Shown piece by piece: positions 38,169-46,019 of a stretch of DNA of 64,000 bases. Below the pieces are notes generated by a model. The model was not told where the DNA came from. It worked only from the letters and a program-made list of their open reading frames with translations, and made no database searches. Position 1 is the first letter of the stretch, and the number at the start of each line of letters is the position of its first letter. A program made the translations under genes and the position numbers. Source of the DNA: Aporhodopirellula aestuarii (GTDB lineage Bacteria; Planctomycetota; Planctomycetia; Pirellulales; Pirellulaceae); assembly GCF_023701485.1 (NCBI RefSeq), contig NZ_JAMQBK010000008.1:150085-214084 (forward strand), written 5' to 3'.

Positions 38169-39056
38169 CTAAGAGGCCACTTTGCGACGCTGCATTTCCT
38201 GTCGGGCCAACTCACGGATCGGGCTGAGGTCTCGGGAGATGATGGACTGTCCGATCCCTAATTGCGGGTTGGCTATATCGTCGGACTCGTTTCGTGAATC
38301 CGCACCACCCAGGGCCGCAAGTTGTTGCAGCAGCTTCGGGGCGAGTTCTTCGCGGGTGTTTTGGATGACGCCCAAAAGGTCGGCGATGATCGACGAAACT
38401 TCATCCTCGCGTTTCTCCGATTGTCGGCCATAGGCCGTGATCAAACGGTTCACCAACACCGGTATCACATGCCGATCGTTGATCTTGACGGAAACAGCCA
38501 CGGCAGCGTCATTGAGCAATGCCGTCTTTGCGGGATTGTTCTGCACGTTGCGGGCGATCTTGAGCAACGTTCCGCGGGCCTCCTTCGTACCGACGCGGAC
38601 GACCAAATCGAGCGCCACAGGAAATCCCATCCGCGTTCTCGAGAGTGCAATCAGATCGACAAGCGATCGATTGTCGACGTGCATTTTCCCGAATGCCTTC
38701 ACGATCTCTTTGTAGATCGAACAGTTTCGGATGTTGAGAACACACAGCATGCGGTGGAACGTCTTGTCCGAACGCCAATCATCAGGCATCAGTTCGAGCT
38801 TGCTCCGCAATGCCGCTTCGGCCCGATGTAGAGAACCTTGCGAGCGTTTGATTCTCGCAAGACATTCGCCGCTCGGGTCGAGCAAACGCAAATGTTGCAG
38901 CAACCGCCCGCCTTCGGATTCGTTGAGGCCGAACCGTTTCATGGGTTCGTCATGGGCGCTAGCGCAGACACTCACCGCTCGCTCGTAATCGTCCCAGTAA
39001 TCGGGCCACTCGAGCTCTTCCATCAGTTTATATTTTTCTGCACTCCGCCAAGTCAT
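38169..39056 (-). CDS. Protein of unknown function, all-alpha repeat-like
   Basis: A 295-residue soluble protein; no signal peptide or membrane helix. Predicted helical throughout, with repeated helix-pair-like units (VALDLVVRVGTKEARGTLLK; NDAAVAVSVKINDRHVIPVL; VSSIIADLLGVIQNTREELA) that could be HEAT-like, but I cannot assign a family. Start at ATG 39056; ATG at 39023 is possible. It is separated from neighbours on both sides by several hundred bases, and nothing nearby suggests its role. Confidence 0.6.
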   Translation of the reverse strand: MTWRSAEKYKLMEELEWPDYWDDYERAVSVCASAHDEPMKRFGLNESEGGRLLQHLRLLDPSGECLARIKRSQGSLHRAEAALRSKLELMPDDWRSDKTFHRMLCVLNIRNCSIYKEIVKAFGKMHVDNRSLVDLIALSRTRMGFPVALDLVVRVGTKEARGTLLKIARNVQNNPAKTALLNDAAVAVSVKINDRHVIPVLVNRLITAYGRQSEKREDEVSSIIADLLGVIQNTREELAPKLLQQLAALGGADSRNESDDIANPQLGIGQSIISRDLSPIRELARQEMQRRKVAS

Positions 39057-39644
39057 ACGTGTACTCCAGGGGAACTTTGCAGCGGCGTTCTACGAGTCTT
39101 TATAAGAACTCAAATGAATACTTGATAGGTTGCGCTCGCGATGAATGAATGGTGCGAGGCGCGAGTTGCTGCGCAAATTAGGTGGGAGGAAACGTTGCTA
39201 CCTGCGGAAAGAATAGATGGCTGATTCTCCCTCAATGGTGCACTCATGTCAATTGAAACGGAAGACGCGGGTCGGCCCGCAGACTCGCGATCTCGTCTCG
39301 AACTCGCGAATGATTGACAACCCTGAACTCGGCACCGTTCTGCCCCAAGAAAGCTTGGGAAAGCAGGATTTCCTTGAGAAAAGCAGTTCCGGGCGCCTAC
39401 CCACTAGGATTAAAAACCGAGAATGGTGGCGAATCTTGTTGCCGGGATACAAAAGGTCATGTGCAAAATGAGCGGCATCATCTTGCGCGTTGTTGGCGTC
39501 TAAACGCTTGCTGTGTCGCCGCTTTCTCAGATTTGCTGCGGTCGTGGGTGAGTCGATTGGTCGCACCCGTGGAGCGACTCAAACCACCGACTCGGCATCC
39601 GACGCAATCAAGGATGCCGAGATGGAAAGTAGACTTGGAGGCGG
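39057..39644. other. Spacer with no recognised gene
   Basis: About 590 bp. A frame at 39217-39471 (plus, 84 codons) has an ordinary start but no recognisable features or partners, so I do not call it. No repeat of the local families is present. Confidence 0.4.
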
Positions 39645-41141
39645 CTATGCCTGCGCGATCAAGTCCAAGAGCGTTTGTCGGACGACCTTGGGATTGGCGT
39701 TCGGGTTCCGGGCACGTGCCTTGCCGATCAGAGCACCCACTGCTTGTTGTTTGCCATCCTTGACGTCTGTAATCACTTGAGGGTTCTCGGCAAGAAGTTC
39801 CCGGCACAGTTCGACGAGGTCATCTTCGTTGACCGACTCGATGCCAAGTGCCGACATGGCGGCGTCAACGTTGTCGTCGTGTTCGAGCAAGTATTCGAAG
39901 ACGTCTCGCGCTCGAGCGTTGTCGAGTTTGCCATCGACGATTTGATGAACCAGAGCGCCAAGGCGTTCAGCGGGAATCGGGAAGTCGCCCACGTCGAGGT
40001 TGCGTTCCTTCATCGTCCGCATCACGTCTTGCATCATCCACGCGGAGGTTTTGCGAGCGTCGCCACTTCGTGCTGCGGCGGTTTCGAAGTAGGCGATCAC
40101 GTCAGGGCCTTGATTGACGATCACGTCCGCGTCATACAATTTCAGGTCATACTGGTCCTGCAACCGAGTTCGCGCGACGGCCGGCAGTTCGCCGAGTGTT
40201 TGGCCGATCTCTTCCACATATTCACGCGGTAATCGCACCGGCAGCAAGTCCGGATCTGGGAAGTATCGATAGTCTGCGGATTCTTCTTTCTCGCGTTGCG
40301 GGAAAGTCCGCTCGCTCGCGTCATCCCAGCCGAAGGTCCGCTTGGGGGCGTCGTCGATCGTTTGTCCGGTGTCTTCCCACGCGATCAGTTGTCGCTCGAC
40401 TTCGTAATCGAGTGCACGTCCGACGTTGCGGAAGCTGTTGAGGTTTTTGATCTCGACGATCGGCGTTGCCACTTTTTTGCCGTCGACATCAAGGTGTAAG
40501 TTGACGTTTGCGTCGACGCGGAGGCTGCCCTGTTGCATCTCACAATCGGAAACGCCGAGGTGCGTGAGCAACAGTTTGAGTTCATTCAAACAGGCCTTGG
40601 CTTCGTCCGCCGATCGGATGTCGGGCTGGCTTACGATTTCCAGCAGGGGCGTGCCACATCGGTTGAGGTCGATTTTGGAATCCGAAATGCCCGCCGACTC
40701 GTCGTGCATGCTCTTTCCAGCGTCTTCTTCGAGGTGGGCACGAACGATTCCGATCCGCCGCGTGTTATCGGGATCCGCCGGGTCGGCGATTTCGATGAAT
40801 CCGTCCGCACAGATCGGCAGATCGAATTGACTGATCTGATAACCCTTCGGCAAATCGGGATAAAAGTATTGCTTGCGGTCCCATTTTGTCAGCGGCGGGA
40901 TATCACAATTGAGCGCCAACCCGGTTCGGACGGAAAGCTTGATTGCTTCGCGGTTGATCACCGGCAGTGCACCGGGCATGCCCAAGCAGACCGGGCAAAC
41001 CTGGGTGTTGGCCGGCATGCCGAACTGCGTCGTGCAGCCACAGAACAGTTTCGTCTTCGTCTTCAATTGCACGTGAACTTCCAACCCGATGATCACGGTC
41101 ACGGGATATTTGTTCAATGCGAGTCGTTGAGTGGTCGGCAT
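39645..41141 (-). CDS. gatB: Aspartyl/glutamyl-tRNA amidotransferase subunit B
   Basis: With GatA and GatC, converts Glu-tRNA(Gln) or Asp-tRNA(Asn) to the amidated form. The product is about 498 residues from MPTTQRL (41141), the family length. Seen are the IIGLEVHVQLKTKTKLFCGC start, a zinc cluster formed by CGC and VCPVCLGMPGALPV, SRPQR-like SEFDLP/ITLPKGYQISQFD equivalents, and a YqeY/GatB C-terminal domain ending VVRQTLLDLIAQA. No gatA or gatC is in the window. The frame runs upstream to 41183, but the extra residues are unlike the family. Confidence 0.96.
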   Translation of the reverse strand: MPTTQRLALNKYPVTVIIGLEVHVQLKTKTKLFCGCTTQFGMPANTQVCPVCLGMPGALPVINREAIKLSVRTGLALNCDIPPLTKWDRKQYFYPDLPKGYQISQFDLPICADGFIEIADPADPDNTRRIGIVRAHLEEDAGKSMHDESAGISDSKIDLNRCGTPLLEIVSQPDIRSADEAKACLNELKLLLTHLGVSDCEMQQGSLRVDANVNLHLDVDGKKVATPIVEIKNLNSFRNVGRALDYEVERQLIAWEDTGQTIDDAPKRTFGWDDASERTFPQREKEESADYRYFPDPDLLPVRLPREYVEEIGQTLGELPAVARTRLQDQYDLKLYDADVIVNQGPDVIAYFETAAARSGDARKTSAWMMQDVMRTMKERNLDVGDFPIPAERLGALVHQIVDGKLDNARARDVFEYLLEHDDNVDAAMSALGIESVNEDDLVELCRELLAENPQVITDVKDGKQQAVGALIGKARARNPNANPKVVRQTLLDLIAQA

Positions 41142-41322
41142 GCGATTCCTGCTGCAGTGTTGTGATTTGCCGTGAGTCGTCACCGTGCACCGCAGCGAAG
41201 GCGGGTGGGTGAACTCGATATCGTGGCGACGGAGACTCGAGCCCGGTCGGCAGTACGTGCGATCAGGGGCGGAAGAGAACTCGCGCGAAAATCAGTGTCG
41301 ATGCACAAAATAACCGATTCGG

Positions 41323-41622
41323 CTACTTCACGGCATCCCCGACACTCCACCGAATCACCATCACCATGCCGTACAACAACGCGGCGGTGTAAGCGAGCAC
41401 GATCACGCCCCAAAAACACTTTTCGAGCCGCGAAAAACGGTCGCTTCGCCACAACAACGGCATTCCAAACGCACCTGTGACGACGAACAACACCGTCAGC
41501 ACGGCCCATTTGCTCTTCTCAATCGTGCCCGCCTCGGCGAGTTGATCCTGGCGATCACGTAAATATCGCGGGACCACTTTTCCCGGTGCGATCACGAATC
41601 CGCGTCGGGGAGAATCGCTCAC
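41323..41622 (-). CDS. Small two-helix membrane protein of unknown function
   Basis: 99 residues starting at GTG 41622, which overlaps the stop codon of the upstream kinase-like gene (GTGA). The start is chosen for that coupling; an upstream in-frame extension lies inside the kinase gene. It has about 38 hydrophilic residues (SDSPRRGFVIAPGKVVPRYL onward) and then two helices (WAVLTVLFVVTGAFGMPLL and FWGVIVLAYTAALLYGMVMV). No family recognised. Tight coupling with the kinase-like gene suggests the two act together at the membrane. Confidence 0.7.
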   Translation of the reverse strand: MSDSPRRGFVIAPGKVVPRYLRDRQDQLAEAGTIEKSKWAVLTVLFVVTGAFGMPLLWRSDRFSRLEKCFWGVIVLAYTAALLYGMVMVIRWSVGDAVK

Positions 41623-43331
41623 AGCGACGGCTCCCGCTTCTCCAACCGAATCGCTCCGCCACTTCCGCTCGCGGATGTTTCGGCGAGTCGATCCTGAGCG
41701 GTCTTGACCAGGGGAGCGACCGCCGCGTTGGAGGCATACAGTTCGACGATCGAGTACCAAATCTTTTTCGCCGCGATCGTCCGCCCCTCAAGATACAGTT
41801 GGTCTGCCTCATCCATTTTGGCCGAGATGATCCTCGCCGCTTCGCTTTGGTCGGTATCCGCCGCGGAAATGCGAGCGATCTTGTTTCTCGCCAGATTCAC
41901 CAACGGTCGGTACTCGTCAAACTTGTCGCCGTTTTCGCCCGTTGATTTTTCACCGAGCAATGTGATCAAACTTTGGTATTTGTCGACCGCAGTCGCGTTG
42001 TCGCCGAACGTTTCATACCTCATCGCTTCGGCGCACAGCCGCTCCGCTTCGTTCTTGAGCGGCAAGTTACGGTTGAGTTTCACCGTCAGCGCGTGTTCTG
42101 CTTCCAACATCTCGACACGATCGATCTGTTCGGACGCCCAGGCGGTGTGTTGCCCATCAGGAAACTGGTGCACCATCGGTTCGAGATAGCTGATCTTGGC
42201 CTGCGACATCGACGATCGCGTGCCCTCATCAAGCAACGCTTGGGCACGCTCTCGCATCTTGTCTTCATTCAGCGGCCACGCCACCCAGACCAACATCGCG
42301 AGCAACAAACCCAGTACCGGCAACAGCACCCACGCTTTGTCATGCCATGGCGTGGCATCGATCACGCGGTCGGGGGTATCCGTTTTGGCGTGCTTACCCA
42401 GCAACACGCGGGCCTCTTCTCGGTCCGCTTGATTCGTCACCGCCAGTGGGCTGAATCCCGATGATGCATGTTCAGCGACACCGCTGCGAGACATCGCTCG
42501 ACGGCGAACTTCGGCGAGCTGCAACTTGACCGCGTCGGCGGAGACGGGACGCGCCGCCGGATCTTTCGCTAGCAATTGCATTACCAACCGGTCCATCCAA
42601 ACGGGCGTGTCCATCACCGTCGAGGCCACCGTGGTCGGTTCTTGGTACTGCAGGTTCGCGGTCGTTTCTTGGATCGTGGAACCGCTGATCGGTGGCGCCC
42701 CCGTGATCGCTTCATACATCAACGCACCGAGCATGTACAAGTCGCTGCGCGGTGTCACGGTGTCGTGCAGTCCCGGGGCTTCCGGTGGACGACGTTTGAG
42801 TTGTTCGGGCGATGGCGGCCGTTGGAAATGATACGGTCCCTCGCGAAAGGGAGCACTGCCATCTTCGCCCCGAACGTCGATCAAGACCGGACTCAAACCC
42901 GCGATGATGATCTTGTCTGGCCCCAATCGACCGTGCACGATCCCGCGGGTGTGAAGGTAACTGAGTGCGTCGGTAATCGGTTCGGCGAGATCGAGCACGG
43001 TTTCCCAAGGCAACCGGCCCCGACGCGAGATTTCGTCCGCGAGCGTCGGGCCTTCGATCAACTCGTGAGCCAGATACGCTTCGCTGTCTTCAAACCCGCC
43101 GCCATAGCACTTGCAAATTGCCGGATGGTCGAGCTTCTTTAGCCGCGCCCATTCCTCCGCAAACTGGGTGCGAGACTCCAACGTCCCACCGAAGGCGACG
43201 TGAAAGACTCGCACGGCGACGCTCTTACGCAGCGATACGTGGATCGCCCGCCACACGCGTGCATCCTTACTCATCGGGTTGGAACCCAACGGAGTTTCAA
43301 TAGCGAGTGGTCCGAGTCGGCTGCGGGTCAA
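41619..43331 (-). CDS. Membrane-anchored pseudokinase (degenerate Hanks-type kinase)
   Basis: A 570-residue protein with a kinase-like domain (about 8-265), a helix at about 333-355 (WVLLPVLGLLLAMLVWVAW) and a helical C-terminal region. Three catalytic positions are changed: the ATP-binding Lys is Arg41 (SVAVRVF), the HRDxKxxN loop reads HGRLGPDK (133-140), and DFG reads DVR (152-154). Structural residues such as the alpha-C Glu region, DLYMLGALMYEAITG and the RPVSADAV end remain. It is therefore unlikely to phosphorylate. Start is TTG; ATG at 43274 is an alternative. It is coupled to the 99-residue membrane protein. Confidence 0.88.
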   Translation of the reverse strand: MTRSRLGPLAIETPLGSNPMSKDARVWRAIHVSLRKSVAVRVFHVAFGGTLESRTQFAEEWARLKKLDHPAICKCYGGGFEDSEAYLAHELIEGPTLADEISRRGRLPWETVLDLAEPITDALSYLHTRGIVHGRLGPDKIIIAGLSPVLIDVRGEDGSAPFREGPYHFQRPPSPEQLKRRPPEAPGLHDTVTPRSDLYMLGALMYEAITGAPPISGSTIQETTANLQYQEPTTVASTVMDTPVWMDRLVMQLLAKDPAARPVSADAVKLQLAEVRRRAMSRSGVAEHASSGFSPLAVTNQADREEARVLLGKHAKTDTPDRVIDATPWHDKAWVLLPVLGLLLAMLVWVAWPLNEDKMRERAQALLDEGTRSSMSQAKISYLEPMVHQFPDGQHTAWASEQIDRVEMLEAEHALTVKLNRNLPLKNEAERLCAEAMRYETFGDNATAVDKYQSLITLLGEKSTGENGDKFDEYRPLVNLARNKIARISAADTDQSEAARIISAKMDEADQLYLEGRTIAAKKIWYSIVELYASNAAVAPLVKTAQDRLAETSASGSGGAIRLEKREPSL

Positions 43332-43455
43332 AGGTCGGCGAGGGGTTGAGGGAAGACGAAAAGCGAAGGGATCGGAACGCTCCAGTTCTGCGGCACAAAC
43401 GGCGGCCGAATCGCGGGGCAGCTTCGATCAATAAACGTCGGCTCAGGCCGCACCG

Positions 43456-44814
43456 CTACAAATTATTCTTCTTCACAACATACACCACCGGGTAAGGCAT
43501 GAATCGTTTCGATTCTTGCAAACGAATCGGTTGTCCCGCCGTCAAATCTCCTTCACCCGGTGTGATCGTGATCCAAGTTCGGTCTTTGGCGAGAATTTGA
43601 TTTCGCAAAACCCTCGCAAAGCCCGGTTCAATCCCACCACGACGGGTGCCCATCAGTTCATCACCGATCTCGCGAAGGATTGGCTCGATTCGTTGGCCCG
43701 CCCGGTGAAGTCTCGCCTTCGCTTCCGGAGATGACCAGACCCCGGTCCACGCTTCTCGGATCCGATCGTTGTCGACGATGGCCTCGCGAAGAATCTGACG
43801 AAATAAATCACGGGCAGCCGGATCTTCCGCGATCGTTCCTACCACCGCCGACAACTCCTCTCGGAGTCGCTCATTGGCGGCGAGGTCTTTAAAAATATTT
43901 TCCACCGCCAATGCGATCTCGTCGAGATGTTCCTCGACAATCGGGATGACCTCTTCGTCGACGAATCGTCGCCATTCCTCGACCAACAATTCACGTTCGG
44001 GAAGCGGTGACTTGTCGTAGATCGCTCGCCAACCGAATCGCCACAACGATGCTTTGTTCCAAACCTCCCGGCCGATTGATTCGGCGGGTTCTTGGCCGTG
44101 GCGTTGCACGATCGGCAAGACCTCTTCGCGAACCAGCGGCACGATTCGTTCACGCACGATCTCTTCGCGATAACGCGATATGAGCGCATCAATCTCTTCA
44201 TCGTGTCGCTCAATCGCTTCACGCAACGCCGTCTCAATGAGCGGCACGGTGGCTTGGACGGATTCGACCACCAATGGCAAAATTTCGCGAGCCACCGCGT
44301 CGGCGTGAGTCTCGAACGCGAGCGTCAACTTCCGCTGCAACTCTTCCCGCTTCTGGGGCGGCACCATGGTTGCCAGCACGTCTCCCAAACGACCGCTGTT
44401 GCGATGAACCGTGAACGCCGCCGCGGTCGACCAAGCGTCCGACTCAAACACCGTTACCGTCAACTGATTGTCGGAATCGTCGTGCTGCCGAACCGAGGTG
44501 ACGTATCCGATCTCCCGCCACGCATCCGGCGCGTTGTCATCGGTAGCATCGGAACCCGCCGTCTGGGAATCCTTCGCATTCGGAGCAAACACCACATCGC
44601 CGACCCGAACGATTCCCGTCGGATCCGCGATCGCAAACGACGCTTGCCGCGTCCACAGCGATCCGAGCATCAGCTCAGCGGGACTTTCGCGTTGCGATGT
44701 GGCGGCTCGGGCTTCGTCATCAGCGTTGCCTCCGCCGAGCATCCAAGATGTCCCGGCGACGATCACCACGACCCAAAAGATCGCACCGACCCATCGTTGA
44801 TTCTTTTGCGTCAT
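43456..44814 (-). CDS. Membrane-anchored protein of unknown function
   Basis: A 452-residue protein with one N-terminal helix (WVGAIFWVVVIVAGTSWML) and a large, mostly helical and highly charged periplasmic part. Residues 45-150 include a beta-like stretch (GDVVFAPNAKDSQ, EIGYVTSVRQHDDSDNQLTV). From about 165 to 400 long helices carry many E/R residues (REEIVRERIVPLVREEVLPI), consistent with coiled coil. No family recognised. Its start overlaps the stop of the ABC permease gene by 4 bp (ATGA), so the two are coupled and may function together. Confidence 0.75.
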   Translation of the reverse strand: MTQKNQRWVGAIFWVVVIVAGTSWMLGGGNADDEARAATSQRESPAELMLGSLWTRQASFAIADPTGIVRVGDVVFAPNAKDSQTAGSDATDDNAPDAWREIGYVTSVRQHDDSDNQLTVTVFESDAWSTAAAFTVHRNSGRLGDVLATMVPPQKREELQRKLTLAFETHADAVAREILPLVVESVQATVPLIETALREAIERHDEEIDALISRYREEIVRERIVPLVREEVLPIVQRHGQEPAESIGREVWNKASLWRFGWRAIYDKSPLPERELLVEEWRRFVDEEVIPIVEEHLDEIALAVENIFKDLAANERLREELSAVVGTIAEDPAARDLFRQILREAIVDNDRIREAWTGVWSSPEAKARLHRAGQRIEPILREIGDELMGTRRGGIEPGFARVLRNQILAKDRTWITITPGEGDLTAGQPIRLQESKRFMPYPVVYVVKKNNL

Positions 44815-45818
44815 GAGGAGCCTCCCGAGAACTGCATGCTGCGCAGGCGATCGACATAGACCGCCCCAATAATGATCACCCCGAGCAGAATGTTTTCAAC
44901 TTGATTTTCGAGCTCCAAGGCCGTGCAACCGAGATTGATCACGCCCATGATCAAGACCCCGCACAATGTTCCGACGATACTTCCCCGGCCGCCCAACAAC
45001 GATCCGCCACCGATCACGACCGCCGCGATGATTTCCAGTTCCAAGCCCATGCCCGCCGTCGCGTCACCTTTTTCCAGCCTCGCGATATCGACACATCCGG
45101 CCAACCCGAACAGCGCACCCGCGATCACGTAAACGAGAATCTTCGTCCGAGTGACCCGCACGCCGCATAACCGCGCCGTCGCCTCGCTCGAACCGATCGC
45201 AAACACGTGACGACCGAACACCGTCTTGTGCAACACCACCGCGACCACGATCGAGAGGGCCAGCGTCAGCCACACGCCCCAACCGAAATTGGGCAACGGA
45301 TACAAATACGGAATCCACATCGGATCGGGATACTGCGTCACCATCGATCGCAGCCAATCGGGGATGGTCTCGCGCGGCGGCGTGATCGTGCCGCCCTGAT
45401 CGCACAAGAATTTCCCGAACCCCATGAAAATCGTCATCGAACCGAGTGTGATGATGAACGGCACCAGCTTTAATGAGGCAATCAGAACACCGTTGAACAA
45501 ACCGCACGCGGCCCCAGACAACACCGCCGCCACGATCGCCGTTTGAATCGAGTAACCGCTGTCCAACGCCACCGCCGCAACACAGCCACACATGGCCGCT
45601 GCGGTTCCGGCGGATAAGTCGATACCGCCACTGATGATGATCAACGTCATGCCCAATGCGGCGATGCCGATCTTCACGCTCTGCACGCCCACCAACCGGG
45701 CCGACGAGATCGACGAAAAATTCCCTTCTGTCCCCGTAATCCATTCCGCCGCCGCGAATACAATTACCACGATCAACAAGGCGAGCATCGGACCAAAAAG
45801 AGTGAGCAGTCGCTTCAT
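44811..45818 (-). CDS. Sugar-type ABC transporter permease (RbsC/BPD_transp_2 family)
   Basis: A 335-residue permease with about nine or ten helices. SVKIGIAALGMTLIIISGGIDLS followed by AGT is the classic RbsC-family motif, and GVRVTRTKILVYVIAGALFGLAG and EIIAAVVIGGGSLLGGRGS also match. Such permeases import sugars or related solutes with an ATPase and a binding protein. Neither partner gene is adjacent: topoisomerase lies upstream and a coupled membrane-anchored unknown follows. The start codon overlaps a five-copy CTCCCCAT microsatellite on the coding strand. Confidence 0.9.
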   Translation of the reverse strand: MKRLLTLFGPMLALLIVVIVFAAAEWITGTEGNFSSISSARLVGVQSVKIGIAALGMTLIIISGGIDLSAGTAAAMCGCVAAVALDSGYSIQTAIVAAVLSGAACGLFNGVLIASLKLVPFIITLGSMTIFMGFGKFLCDQGGTITPPRETIPDWLRSMVTQYPDPMWIPYLYPLPNFGWGVWLTLALSIVVAVVLHKTVFGRHVFAIGSSEATARLCGVRVTRTKILVYVIAGALFGLAGCVDIARLEKGDATAGMGLELEIIAAVVIGGGSLLGGRGSIVGTLCGVLIMGVINLGCTALELENQVENILLGVIIIGAVYVDRLRSMQFSGGSS

Positions 45819-45856
45819 GGGGAGATGGGGAGATGGGGAGATGGGGAGATGGGGAG
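45817..45856. repeat. Microsatellite, 8-bp unit x5, overlapping a start codon
   Basis: ATGGGGAG repeated five times without mismatch (plus strand). On the coding strand it reads CTCCCCAT, and the last copy supplies the ATG of the permease. The unit length is not a multiple of three. Confidence 0.9.
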
Positions 45857-46019
45857 AAAGCGTTCCGCAGATAATTCTATCGCAAAGACGTTTACCCCAT
45901 AGTCGTCATCTTGCTCGGCGAATGGCAAAACACGGTTTCTAGTTTGCCTCGTGCGTCTGTTTCGCGGTCTCAACGATGAAAACCGCGGATCGAGTTCGTT
46001 AAGGACGGGCGGGAGCGAC

